A stretch of DNA of 64,000 nt from assembly GCA_007922305.1 (NCBI GenBank), contig ML677334.1, positions 55,850,720 to 55,914,719 of the forward strand, given 5' to 3'. The notes under the pieces were generated by a model. It worked only from the letters and a program-made list of their open reading frames with translations, did not search any database and was not told where the DNA came from. Source of the stretch: Dermatemys mawii. Its lineage: Eukaryota; Chordata; Testudines; Dermatemydidae. Positions 32,664-44,176 of this stretch are shown here, one piece after another; the stretch's first letter is position 1; each line of letters starts with the position of its first letter. The translations under genes were made by a program, and so were the position numbers.

Positions 32664-35600
32664 ACTCATAGGAGAAGCAATAATGAATTAACCTCCTGTT
32701 CTCTGAGAAATGCCATAGTAAGTGTGTATCCCAAGAAGACATAGTTATTTTCCTCCGTAAATAGGAACCTTGCACTCAGATGGGAGTAAAAAAATTATTA
32801 AATAACCATCGCGTGCAATGCAGAGGGAATTGATTTACAGTTTTAAAAGCATTTTGCAAATCCAGATGTTTGCAATAATATTTGAATCAATTCTTTCCAA
32901 TGTCTGTGCAAGCAAAACAAAGTTCTGTCAATTGAACAACCAAACCACATTTTGTATTAATCAACTTGATATATTCCATTGATGTAGAAAATTAGAGTCT
33001 TTGCAGGTTTCCCAGATTTTGAATTTCATTTTGGATGCTCAGTCATGAATTATAATCGCTGCGTTCCTGGCTCCAGCTATTTCAGTTGAAATCCATTATT
33101 TCTAGTAGAATTATGAGCCTTGTTAGTGAAATGCCAGCTATTTCCTTTCCAGCATCTGCATTGCAGTTGTTCTATTATTAACAACAAGCCCATCAAAAAA
33201 AGGAAAAATTCAGATTTATGTCTTTGGGGTGTGGGATTACTGAAGCTTCAGATGAAACAAATAAGTTTGCTATGTTGCTTCCAGTTGACACAGCTGTCAC
33301 GTAAGCATTTGCTGCTTCTGCTGCACAGCTTAGGGATTCTAGGCTACAAGGCCTTGTAGCCATATGCAAACAATACAGCACTGATGACAGGTTTACAACA
33401 CTGGAGACAACATGTGCAACTGTTAGCCATTGGTTTCTGCAGCATGAAACAAATGTTTTTACTGCAGATTTGTAGATGCTTGGCACTGGTTCTTTGAAGC
33501 AGCATGAAGAGTAGCAGCAAAAGTAACTGAGGGCAACTTTACCTATTCAGATATCACTACATTGTGTGGTATGTCCCAGCCAGGCCACTCAACTAGGAAA
33601 CTGACACTTTGCTCATTGCTGTCTTGTCCGCCCCCAGGTAACATTTCAGAAAAAGCAGCATTCCTTCAACTGGTGGGGCAGAGAATGCCAATGCATTACT
33701 GAATTACTCCCTGCAAGACGGCACTCGGAGGTTCCCTGTGATGAGATAGACAAATTGCATACTGGACCAGGATATACGGTGTGTGCTAAAAACTAGGGCT
33801 AAACCTCAACACCTGTCAGTAATACCAACCTGGAGAAATGGCTCTAAAGTGGGAGGGAGTAAAAATGGAAGAAATTGGCTTGAGATCTTCTTAGTCTTAC
33901 AAAGTAGTTTGGGTCTCAGATGGAGAAAACCTGCCGGTTGGCTGAATAGATCTGAAAAAGGGAACCCCAGGAACAGCCAAGCCTGGGTAGAAAGCTTGGA
34001 TTGGATTTTATGTTGCCTTACTGTTGAAGTCAAAACCTAGGTAGGAAATGAGTTCTGACCCTAAATTGAGCATCAGGACTGCATGTTAGAGCTGATGGGG
34101 AAGTCACCTACCCATAAGTATGTGCATATAATTGAGCTAAAGACATACAATACATTTTCCTTCTATGATAAACATCAACATGTTTATCAACCAGTTCCAG
34201 AAACCCTAACAACTTTATAGAAGTCATTAAGTCTTGGATTGTCCCATCTAATAATATACAAATAATAGCAAACCAAATATAAAGCCAGACTATATGGGAG
34301 CTCCTTGTCATGTACCAGGAGAGCAACAGTGCAGGGATACAGATGTAGCTGCTGGTTCAAAAGCCATTATATTATTCAGCGGTGATCTCATGATGGATGC
34401 AAATCTTCACTTCCCCACCAAAAATAAATAAATAAATCTGTGGATGTCATTATATGTGGCTAGCTACAAAAATTTAGGGAAACACTAAAAAATTGATTAA
34501 GAGAGACCTGTAAATTGACTGCAGAATCAGCCATTTGTGAAAGCTAAGCTCCTTCCTTTCTAATTATGACAATTACCTTTCATGTATTATTTTCTTAAGT
34601 ATTTTTGTACAAACAGCATGCACCTAGGAATGCAAGAACCTCTGCATTACATTCTGGAGTTTCAAGAAAACTGAGGAAATCTTTTTCTCAAAATCCAAAA
34701 CACAAGCAGTTTTGTGTATCATGAAAACTGAGTTTCACAGGATATTTTCTTTTTAATCAAAAAGATGGTTTTCCAAGGGAAACTTAATTTTCAAAATATG
34801 TTTTCCTAAAATGAATGGATGTTTATGCGACACTGACAAAAAATACTTGAAAGTACTTTTACCCTCCTTCTAGAGCTAACTTATAAAGGGGAATAAATCT
34901 CACAATGTAAGGAGAAAAAATATTCAGCATGAAAGATTAATATAAACAAAATACTTACATTGGTTTAGCAGGAATAAAATCCTAAAATGAATTATGCTGA
35001 TTTGATAGGAAAGGATCTGTAATTGTGCTATATTTTATATTTAGCCTCATGTCCAGATGACTGGGTAGTGCATTTGAGAGATTCATTCCATCATATTCTT
35101 TTTGGAAGAATAGTTATTTACTCTGCTTTGAGGCCCTCATCATCTAAGCTTAATTTCTGAAGGTGTCCTTATCCTTGTCAATATTGGTATTTCTCAGTAA
35201 ATGCTGGAAATAATGACTGTGTTTATGACACATCCTAGTTATAATATGCCTTTTTTTAAAAAATAAGGTCACAGAATATTTAACCACCAGAATTGTATAG
35301 TCTCTCCACTAAATATGGACACAGCTGGAAATGGAATTTCAATTTCAAGTTACAACTCTGATATACGGTACATACAGAGTTCTATGAAATTCTTCCAACC
35401 AACCTTGAATCCATGGCAACTTACCATTGGGTTGAAGTTTATTGTAATCATAAACCTGTGGTAATGAGGTCTGCAAACCTAAGTGGCCAGTTGGTACATC
35501 CCCTCATTCTGACTGCCCTCCATTCCTTCTCATACAAATTCTGAGTCTCCCCTTCCTACCTTAAATGCCTACAGAAAGACCAGAGGTTTGCTCCCATTTT

Positions 35601-36309
35601 ACTCCAACCTCAGAACTGGTGGACTACTCCCATTGAGAACTCGGGGACTACTCCCTTCAGCAAGTTCTTTGGGGTGGGGGATTGGGGAAAGGTTACAGCC
35701 AACTGGCTAGAGTGTGGTACATCTCTCAGTGTGACAGTCCAGAAGACAGGATTATGGGGTCTCTGATTTTGTATACTACAGGGACTGGTATAGACCTCAG
35801 TGTAGGCCAGTGCAAACCAATAACACTCATAACTACAACGTACTACAGCCACTTCAACTCTCGCTTCCTTCCAAATTGGTGTACCCCTGTGCTGGAAGCA
35901 TATAGGCTTACCCAATTCTATTCCTGCACTGGAGAAATTCTCCCCAGAGCAGCATATTGGGAGCAACTACCAGAACCGAGTCCATTGTCTTCACTATTTA
36001 AAGGGTCTTCAGAGGGAGGCAGTGGGCCAGATGAGCCCCAATGACAATGATACTTTGCACTCACTGAGCCATGTTTATGTCTGGTGTAACTCCATGGACT
36101 TCAATGGAGGAACACGAAGAGTAAACATGATGTAGTCTCTTCAAATAAATAGTGTAGTAATGAAGTTTGTGTTCACAATAGATCACCTGTTGAAAATGTC
36201 ATGGCTAGATGGAAATGATCTTTTTGAAGCCCTCCCTGGTTATCTGCCAGAACTGTGAATCAGCATGTTTAATTCTGGTGTCATTCTGAAGCTTTAAACT
36301 ACCAAATGC

Positions 36310-36335
36310 TTTTTTTTTTTCTTTTTTTTTTTTTT
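36310..36335. repeat. Poly(T) tract interrupted by one C
   Basis: Two T-runs of 11 and 15 bases are separated by a single C. Such a tract may be the tail of a minus-strand retroposon, but no body of one was recognised next to it. Confidence 0.9.
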
Positions 36336-37999
36336 GGTAGCCTGACACCCAAGAAGCAAGCACCTTAGCATCACCTGGTCTTTAGATGCAATTTAGCACT
36401 CACTTGATTCATTTCCTGTGTTGGAAACATTAGCTAAACTTATTAAGACTCAAAAAAATGTCGATTAGAATATATGGCAAATTGGGCACAAAAGGAAATT
36501 AGGATAAAATGGGGACAAGATAATTAGAATCAGATAATCTAATTTTTGCAGCTCTAGTGATTGAAAATTAAGCTGAAAATTGCACCAAAGACAGACACAA
36601 GAGTGGCAAGCTATCAGCAACCATAAAGGCAGAAATGAGATGGGCCCTTAAGCAAAAATTCATACTCAGGCTAAAGCAGCTCTCCTGTATCCCTGATCTT
36701 AAGCTCTCCTTTCCCATCTCACATGCTTGCGGATTTACTCACAGTTGCACTACTTCTGCCACACGAGCAGTGTGTGACACAATTTTGAGTTCACCTCAGT
36801 TGAAATATTTATCTGTGTCTTCCTCAACTCCTTTCTTCTCCCTTCGTAGCACCAGCTTTCTAGACCCTAGAATGTGCAGTATGCTGTAAATACAGATCCA
36901 AAGAGAATAGATCTCTCACCCCCTTCATCAGATTTCTCTTCCAGCTTCCTGGTCATTTCAGAATCCTATTATAATCTGCTCTCCTATTTTTAAAAGTTGC
37001 AATGTATATTCCTCTCCTCTGGCAGTTTGTAATATCCTCTCGGAATCTGTGTGTCATTAGTACCTATTCCAGATCTCCAATACATATAAAATCCTGTCTC
37101 ATTTGCTTGGTCTATTCCTTGGGCTCTCTGCATGCTACACTGTAAGGCCCTGATCTTAGTGGTGATATGCTCCTGTAATTCCAGCTGAAGTCTTACATAT
37201 ATTATTTAAGCAAGTAGAAGGCTCTCAGGGCAGCAGTTAAAGTAGACTGAAGCAGAAGGGGGAGCTCTCACTGCACCAACCGAGCAGCATGGGAACTTAA
37301 AGAGGGGGGGCACTGCTTACCCAAACCAGGGAGAGGAGGGAGCATGCCCCCCCTGATTTTAGCCAAGTTACACTCCTCATCTCCCCTTTATTTTAATCCT
37401 CTGCTCCAGAAGCATTGGAGGAGACGTTGAAAGATGTCACCTACCACTGTCATTTAGAAAGGAGGAATACACTTCCTCCTGGTCTCCCTGACTGAAGAAG
37501 GCAACAGGACCATGGTTTTGCCCATCCAAATCCCACTTGGAATGTTTACCCTCAGTGACAGTATGATGCCTCTCCAGGATTCTGGCTGCCCCCTTCACAT
37601 ATTCCAGCCCCTGACCACATAAGGAGAGTGTCCTCCTCCTACCACCTTGGTGTCCTCACTCAGGGATGGCCAAAATCTGACTCATTCACTTTTCCCTAGG
37701 ATTACTATTACCATCTGTGTAATGTTTAATTCTTTAGCCCCGAGTAAGAAAACCATATAAAATAAAGAGGACTGCTTTGAAAATACAATAAGCTCATGCA
37801 GCTGCTTGGATGTCCCAAAGCTGAAATAGCAAGCAGCACTTTTTTGAAATCCATGCTTATAAACATGTTTTAAAACAAGTCCCAAAAGACAGTGGCAGCT
37901 CACAGCTTCTGCTGAGGAAGTCCTATATCCTTGAACAGATCAGTAGGTGATGCCATCTACTGATCTGTAAGCAAAATTTTAACTACATTGTTACAGCTT

Positions 38000-38200
38000 C
38001 ACACATAGAGTGTCTTCCATCCAAGGACCTCAACTTTTTCAAACAGAGGATAGCCTCACAACAGCTCTGCGAAATAGGCAAGAATCATGAACTCTAAGAG
38101 AAGGTTGAATGACTTGCTCAGGGTCATTCATGAGGCAGCATAAGGAATAAAGTCCTGGGCTGACTGTCTCTCGGCATCTATCACATGACCTCTTCAAAGC
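38000..38200 (+). repeat. MIR-type SINE fragment
   Basis: ATAGCCTCACAACAGCTCTG is followed by AGGTTGAATGACTTGCTCAG and GGTCATTCATGAGGCAGC. This is the order of a MIR core and 3' half in sense orientation. Ends are approximate. Confidence 0.65.
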
Positions 38201-38554
38201 ACGTGATACCTTTGAAATAAAAACTCCATAAAACAGAAAGCAAAATGTGCCTCTCGCTCTATGAGCCTTCTCAGAGCCCCACCCCCTAGCAGAGAAGCAG
38301 GCACACTTCTATTTAAAACATACATGCACAGAAGACAATAGTAGCTATACACTATACTGCACCGGACATCCTGTAGGACTTCAGCAAACTTTCAAGAGAA
38401 TAGGAGAGACTCCTGACCTTTGAAAAACTGATCTCATCGAGTTATCTATCCTGAATGTAGAATGAGTAAATATAGCCTAATGGCCGATATTTAGATCAAA
38501 TAAAAATATCTGAAACACCCACTCCATAATGAAAAGCAACTCTGCTAAGAGTAA

Positions 38555-38843
38555 GGCTACGCTACACACCGAATCGGCGGGTAGTGTTCAATGCATCAGG
38601 GATCAATTTATCATGTCTCGCCTAGACACAATAAATAGATCCCCAAAAGTGCTCCTGTCAACTCTGGAACTCCAGATCCGCAAGAGGAGTAAGTGGAGTT
38701 GATGGGGGAGCCACTGCGGTCGACCCACCACCGTGGGGATTGCCAGGTAAGTTGAACTAAGGTGGTGCGACTTAAGCTACATGAATAGTGTAGCTGAAGT
38801 TGCGTACCTTAGTTCGAACTCCCCCGCTAGTGTAGCCTAGGCC
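38555..38843 (+). mobile_element. Harbinger-type fold-back MITE, copy A
   Basis: The left end GGCTACGCTACACACCG pairs with the reverse complement of the right end, GGCCTAGGCTACACTAGCG. Internally, GATCAATTTATCATGTCTCG followed by CCTAGACACAATAAATAGAT is a degraded form of the 47-bp palindrome in the copy at 40530-40824. The two copies lie in the same orientation 2 kb apart. Confidence 0.75.
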
Positions 38844-40256
38844 AAAGATTGTTGGGAACAATCAACTGGTTGGCAAAATTAATTACAAATCCATCTACAG
38901 TCAACAGGTCCTTCATGTCATTTTTCAGCAATTCCTTTGTTTAGCATAGGGAAAATTTTAATCAGAAATCTGTGCAGTTAAAACCACTAATTCTGCAAAC
39001 ATAACTAGCTGCTTTTCCCACCAAATGAGTCAGTGCATTCCCTATACAGAATAGCCACCAAGAAGCAGATGCATCAGTGAACATTACACTGCAGGTCAGA
39101 GCTATTTGAACTCTCACTTTCTCTCAGCATGGTCAAGCCTCTCTGAATATGACCCAAGACCTCTATATGGCATATAAACTGTATTCATGTAGGAAAATGT
39201 AAACTTATACAATTAAGCCTGATACCTGATCACAGTTACAGTTCCCTTCCTAAAGCTTAATCCTCTGCTGAAGAACAGGCTTTGCAGGACCTTTCAGAAG
39301 GTATTATAAAGAATGGAGCCCAGCAAGAATATATTAAAACCCAAAAAGTGTATGTTCCTCATGCAACAAAATCAAAGATATGCCTGTTAGAGCAGAACAA
39401 ACAGGCCCAGTACACCCAAGGTATTGCTACTATTATTGTGAGCCAGAAAGCACCTTTAAAGGAGAGAGGAAACATATCAAAATGAACTAAGGCTAGAAAG
39501 TCCATCAGTATTACTACTACAGCTCTAGTAGTCTGCCTGTTTTCCTCAAGGAACTTTGATATATGAAGCTTATTGTTAAACAGCTCAGGTAGGCAGCCTG
39601 TCACCATGGTCTGATTTGCAACTGACACCTTTGAAAAAGCAATATTCTTTTATATTTTTTTTTATTTTTTGTTCCTTTTAATTGACGTTTCTCATTCCAG
39701 TTCCTGGAAGCCACTTTGCTGTCAGAATTTAAATTTTAGTTCAAAAGTGCTAAAAGTAAGCTGGGCTCATAATGAATCTCAACAGAAAACTGCTACATTA
39801 TATCAAACAATTTTACATAAATTTGCTCTCAAATTAGAAGTGGGTAGGATAGCTAAACTATCCAGGGGGAACTGTGAATGACTTCTGGATACTGACAAGT
39901 CCAGCTGTAAACAATCATTGTTCTGCTGACAGGGGTTTGAAATTGAGACCTTCTGCATTAAAAGCATAAGTATCTGCTACAAGAACTGAAAAACTTACTC
40001 TCTTGTGTGGTGCTGTAGCAGACTCAAACTTCTGTGGAGCAGGCTCTAGAACACCTTGAGCTGCGGGTTATATAGTTACCCTTTATTGACTTATAGTAAA
40101 ATCAGTTCTTACAAAGTCATCCTTCATTTGGAAAAAATGCTGCTTCAGTTATGTCAATGTCATCATGCCATGCCATGTTACAGTATTCAGGTTTAACAGG
40201 AGGATACAGGAAATTGTTCCTGTTGATGAGATGGCAGGGTATGCTAGCCCTTTCTA

Positions 40257-40470
40257 GTAATTCTAAAGAGTCATCAATTTTAAAGCCAGAAGGGATTGTT
40301 GCATTCATCTATTTTGACCTCCTGTACAATGAAGGACATAGAATTTCACCCAGCACTTCCTGCAAAAAACCACGCCCCCCAGTATCTTGTGGTTGATTTT
40401 AGAAAGATCTCGAATTGTGGTTTATAAAGACTTCATGTGATGGAGAATCCACCACATACAAATAAAAGTG
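40257..40470 (-). mobile_element. CR1 3'-end fragment
   Basis: The plus strand is antisense CR1 3' region: AAAGCCAGAAGGGATTGTTG, then CATAGAATTTCACCCAGCAC, then GTGATGGAGAATCCACCACA. The CR1 3' terminus faces left. No coding part. Confidence 0.85.
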
Positions 40471-40529
40471 AATCTGGTGCTTACAGCCTAGACTTAGTTT
40501 GGGCACATAACAAAACTAATAAAGTCTAA

Positions 40530-40824
40530 GGCTTGGTCTACATTGGATGGGAGTGTGGTAATCAATCTAAGTTACGCAACTTCAGCTACATGAATAGCTG
40601 AAGACAACATACTTAGATCTATTCACAGTGGTGTCTTCACTGTGGTGAGTCGACTGCTGACACTCCCCCATCGACTCCGCCTGCGCCTGTCACTCCGGTG
40701 GAGTACAGGAGTCGATGGGAGAGCACTCGGGGGTTGATTTATCGTGTCTAGACTAGACACAATAAATCAACCCCCACTGGATTGATCGCTGCCTGCCAAT
40801 CCGGCAGGTAGTATACATGTACCC
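40530..40824 (+). mobile_element. Harbinger-type fold-back MITE, copy B, TAA duplication
   Basis: The 295-bp element begins GGCTTGGTCTACATT and ends GTATACATGTACCC. It is flanked on both sides by TAA (40527-40529 and 40825-40827), the 3-bp TWA target of PIF/Harbinger transposases. It contains the 47-bp palindrome at 40729-40775. No coding capacity, so it depended on an autonomous relative such as the one at 8697-12902 for movement; that link is inferred. Confidence 0.85.
40729..40775. repeat. 47-bp near-perfect palindrome inside MITE copy B
   Basis: Two 23-bp arms (40729-40751 and 40753-40775) pair at 22 of 23 positions around a single central A. The arms run from GGGGGTTGATTTAT through GTGTCTAG. 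It would form a near loop-free hairpin in RNA or a cruciform in DNA. Confidence 0.95.
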
Positions 40825-41510
40825 TAACAAACATAACTGCTGGCTAGCCTTTACTCATGGAGATACATAGTATTGGAATCGTAGGAACACTGAGATCAGG
40901 ATTAAGATGCATTTGCAGAGCTGTGTGTGCATGCTAAAATGAGCTAGTAATAATGTAAGGGAAGCTCTTAGAAAATCCTACCACTTTCACGAGTATTAGA
41001 TCCAGAAGCAAACAACAAATGTTTTAACTGCGAGAGGGATCATTTCTTGTTTGGGGAGTGTGTATTGGTAGTGCCACTCTAGGCCCATTACTAGGACCCC
41101 TGCTCATGGAGTCATGTGATTACACATCAGAATCTAAGTTTCCATTAAAAAGGTCTTTTGCCACCAAAGGTGAAAAGAGAAGCTCAGAAATAAGACTCAA
41201 TGACATCTACCTTAGACTGCAGGGGGCCCAAAACAATAGCTGAGAGGTGCGAACAGCTCCATGTGTACAACAGTGGAGAATCCAGCCAACAACACCCCAG
41301 CAAAGAACTGAGTGTATGGCAGAAGAAAATGAGTGCAGAAGGCCTGGACCGCCCACCCAAGCAGACACATCCTGATCAAGGGGCGAGGGGCAGGGGGTAA
41401 GCACAACAGTCTCTCCATATGGTGATAACACACTTTCAATTCCAATAGTATCTCTGGAGGATGTTCGATGGAAGCTATTAAAGTTAGACATTTTTTAAAA
41501 AAGGAGGGGC
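40825..41510. other. No gene found
   Basis: Unassigned sequence between the MITE and the CR1. The overlapping frames at 41200-41523 have no recognisable content. Confidence 0.4.
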
Positions 41511-41832
41511 AGGCAACTTGCATCCAAGAGTTTTAAAAGAGCTGGCTGCCAAGTTTGCTGGACCACTAATGCTGATGTTCAACAAGTTTTGGAGGACTTC
41601 GGAAGTTCCAGAAGACTGGATGAAAGCTAATGTGTCAATTTTTTTAAAAGGTAAGAGGGGTGACCCAAGTAATTATAGATCTACCAGTGTGACATTATCT
41701 TGACAGTAGGCAAGATAATGGAGTAGTTAATATAGAACTCAACAAATAATGAGCTAAAGGAGGTTAATTTAATTAATGCAAATCAACATGGATTTATGGA
41801 AAAGAAATCCTGTCAAACTAATTTTGATCACA

Positions 41833-42022
41833 GGGAGGGATAGCTCAGTGCTTTAAGCATTGGACTGCTAAACTCAGGGTTGTGAGTTTAATCCTGGAGG
41901 GGGCAATTTAGGAGTCTGGGGCAAAAAATGTGTCAGGGTCCAGCAGTACTTGATCTTGCTAGTGTAAACAAGGGACTGGACTTAATGACCTTTCAAGGTC
42001 CTTCCAGTTTTATGAGATAATA
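41833..42022 (+). mobile_element. tRNA-derived SINE of turtle type, nested in CR1
   Basis: The head GGGAGGGATAGCTCAGTGCT contains an RNA polymerase III A-box (TAGCTCAGTG, 41841-41850). The B-box GAGTTTAATCC lies at 41884-41894. The 3' end carries GGACTTAATGACCTTTCAAG and GTCCTTCCAGTTTTATGAG, a CR1-like tail that would let CR1 machinery mobilise it. This arrangement is typical of the tRNA-derived SINE family of turtles. It is not a tRNA gene: the acceptor stem does not pair. A target duplication is not clear. Confidence 0.88.
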
Positions 42023-42194
42023 TATGGAGATATACCTATATTTTATTATTAATTTCACCTTTTTTAATGAAATGACTAGTTTGGTTGATAAACATAATAA
42101 TGTTAATGGAATATACTTGGACTTTTGTAAGGCATTTGACTTGGTACCACATGATATTTTGTTAATAAACCTAGAATGATATAAAATTTACATG

Positions 42195-42405
42195 AGATGG
42201 GTGAGGTAATATCTTTTATTGGACCAAATTCTGTTGGTCAGAGAGACAAGCTTTCAAGTTGACCACAGAATTCTTCTTCAGTGCTGTGTAAGCTCAAAAA
42301 CTTGTCTCTTTCACCAGCAGAATTTGGTCCAATAAAAAACTTTTACCTTACCACCTTATCTCTCTAATATCTTGGGACCAATACGGCTACAGCAACACTA
42401 CATTC
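42195..42405 (-). mobile_element. Short retroposon with internal inverted repeat, 14-bp TSD
   Basis: ATAAAATTTACATG (42181-42194) and ATAAAATTAACATG (42406-42419) flank the element, a 14-bp target duplication with one change. That length points to LINE-type priming. The 211-bp body holds two inverted copies of a segment: TATTGGACCAAATTCTGTTG on one side and CAGCAGAATTTGGTCCAATA on the other. On minus the head reads GCTGTAGCCGTATTGGTCCC, related to GGGGTAGCCGTGTTAGTCTG at 56339. I know this as a common turtle/crocodile repeat but cannot name it. Confidence 0.8.
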
Positions 42406-42910
42406 ATAAAATTAACATGGCCCACATTAAATCGATTAAAAACTGGCTAACTGTAAACACCATCAAGTGGGTCCAGTTCCAGTTGGATTCTGCAATTCTA
42501 GGCTTTAAGCTACTTACTACTTTTATCAATAACCTGGAAGAAAACATAAAATCATCACTGATAAAGTTTGCAAATGACACAAACGTTGGGAGACTGGTAA
42601 AAACTGAAGAGTATGGATCACTGATTCAGAGCAATCTCAACTGCTTGGTAAATTGGATGCATGTAAACTATGCATTTTAATACAACTAAAAATAAATGTT
42701 TGCATCTGGGAACAAATAATGTGGGCCATACTGACACGGTGGGGGACTCTATCATGCAAAGCAGTAACTCAGAAAAGATTTTGGGATTGTGTGTAATAAT
42801 CAGCTGAACAAGAGCTCCCTGTGATGTTATTGCCAAAAATGTTAATGCAGACCTGGGATGGATAAACAGGGGAGAGAGGTTATATTACCTCTGTATTTGG
42901 CATTGGTGCA

Positions 42911-43322
42911 CAGGCCCGCTGACAGCAATTCTGGGTCCCAGCGCTGGAACCAAGCCCCACGGTGTTGCTGGCCTGGTGTCACCACATGGGGGAGGAGCTG
43001 GACCACGTGTGGAATCTGGTGCCACATACACAAGCTGCGGACATGGTCTAGCTGACATTTGGGCAGTGCTGCACCTGTGCTGCTGCTACCCCGCTAGCTG
43101 CCGGCTGCACAGCTGATGGCTGCTCCTCTGGCACAGCCAGGGCTTCCGCATACCTGCCTGGCTGCCGTTGGTACCACCCTACATGCGCCTAGGAGCCCTG
43201 TGTCCCGCCCAGGTGATTTAAAGGGGCCCTAGGATTGCAGCAGTGGCTGGGGGCCCCAGGCTCTTTTAAATCACCCGGGCCCTGGTCAATTATCCCAATT
43301 GCCCCCTCTGTTGGCGGGCCTG
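42911..43322. mobile_element. hAT-type element with 8-bp TSD, nested in CR1
   Basis: TTGGTGCA (42903-42910) and CTGGTGCA (43323-43330) flank a 412-bp insert. It starts CAGGCCCGCTGACAGC and ends GTTGGCGGGCCTG, giving terminal inverted repeats of about 10 bp with CAGGCCCGC. The CR1 reads through continuously when the insert is removed. GC-rich, no coding capacity recognised. Confidence 0.88.
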
Positions 43323-43453
43323 CTGGTGCAGCTGCTGCTGGAATACTGTGTCCATTTCTGATGCCCACAGTTCAAGAAGGATGGTGATAAATTGGAGCAT
43401 GCCCAGAAAAGAGTCACAAGAATGATTAAAGGATTAGATAACATGCTTTATAG

Positions 43454-43763
43454 GAGGGGTCGGCAACCTTTCAGAAGTGGTGTGCCGAGTCTTCATTTAT
43501 TCACAATAATTTAAGATTTTGCATGCCAATAATACATTTTAATGTTTTTAGAAGGTCTTGTTCTAGAAGTCTATAATATAGAACTAAACTAGTGTTGTAT
43601 ATAAAGTAAATAAGGTTTTTTAAATGTTTAAGAAGCTTCATTTAAAATTAAATTAAAATGCAGAACCCTCAAACTGGTGGCCAGGGCCTGGGCAGCGTGA
43701 GTGCCACTGAAAATCAGCTTGTGTGCTGCCTTCAGCGCATGTATCATAGGTTGCCTACCCCTG
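43454..43763 (+). mobile_element. hAT-type non-autonomous element, 8-bp TSD, nested in CR1
   Basis: CTTTATAG (43446-43453) and CTTTATAA (43764-43771) flank a 310-bp element. It starts GAGGGGTCGGCAACCTTTCA and ends CATAGGTTGCCTACCCCTG. The CR1 sequence resumes exactly afterwards (ATAAGCTAAATAGACTAAGC). A second copy in the opposite orientation is at 59067-59375. Confidence 0.92.
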
Positions 43764-44176
43764 CTTTATAATAAGCTAAATAGACTAAGCTCATTGAGGC
43801 TAACAAAGGGAAGGTTAAATGGTGACTTGATTACACTCTTTAAGTATCTATATGGGGAATAAATATTTAATAATGGAATTTTAGTTGTAGCAGAGAAACA
43901 TAGAACACAAACCAATGTCTCGAAGGCTAGAGAAATTCAGACTGGAGATAAGGCACAATTTTGCAAAGGTGAGAGTAATTAACCATTGGAAGAATTTACA
44001 AAGGTCATTGTGGATTCTTCAATCACTGACCATTTTTAAATCAAGATTGGATGTTTTTCTAATATATCTGCTTAGGAATTATTTTGAGAAAGTTTTATGG
44101 CCTGTTCTATAAGGGAGATCAGACTGGATGATCACAGTGTTCCCTTCTGGCCATACAATCTGTGAATCTAATCTGA

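Larger units (their letters stand above)
31872..38554. other. No gene found in 6.7 kb
   Basis: The stretch is mostly AT-rich unique-looking DNA. It holds a GA microsatellite (32629-32662) and a T-rich homopolymer tract (36310-36335). It also holds dispersed-motif relatives near 32050 and 36095 and a MIR fragment at 38000-38200. Frames such as 33783-34040 and 35610-36044 have no recognisable content. Confidence 0.45.
41518..42680 (+). pseudogene. CR1 reverse transcriptase remnant, split
   Basis: Pieces of a CR1 reverse transcriptase in correct order. HPRVLKELAAKFAG and VPEDWMKANV occur at 41518-41640. NYRSTSVTLS occurs at 41674-41703, followed by a TGA at 41701. A segment equivalent to NQHGFMEKKSCQTNL lies near 41785-41825. 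DFCKAFD, motif A with its catalytic aspartate, has codons at 42120-42140. The palm motif at 42567-42578 reads F-A-N-D instead of FADD. An aspartate codon has become asparagine, so the active site is lost as well as the frame. The SINE and the second retroposon interrupt the coding region. Confidence 0.88.
41511..44176 (+). mobile_element. CR1 LINE with four nested insertions
   Basis: A plus-strand CR1 running from reverse transcriptase to its 3' end. Segments in order are 41511-41832, about 42023-42194, 42406-42910, 43323-43453 and 43764-44176. They are separated by a tRNA-derived SINE, a second short retroposon and two hAT-type elements. The 3' end shows the CR1 hallmark of GATCAGACTGGATGATCACA followed by CCCTTCTGGCCATACAATCT and GTGAATCTAATCTGAT. 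The 5' end is truncated. Confidence 0.92.

Noticed and set aside
32527..32775. Minus-strand frame with a Leu/Ser repeat
   Set aside because: The repeat is the translation of the GA microsatellite.
41841..41910. tRNA gene suggested by A-box and B-box
   Set aside because: It is the head of a tRNA-derived SINE. The 3' half continues into a CR1-like tail and there is no paired acceptor stem.
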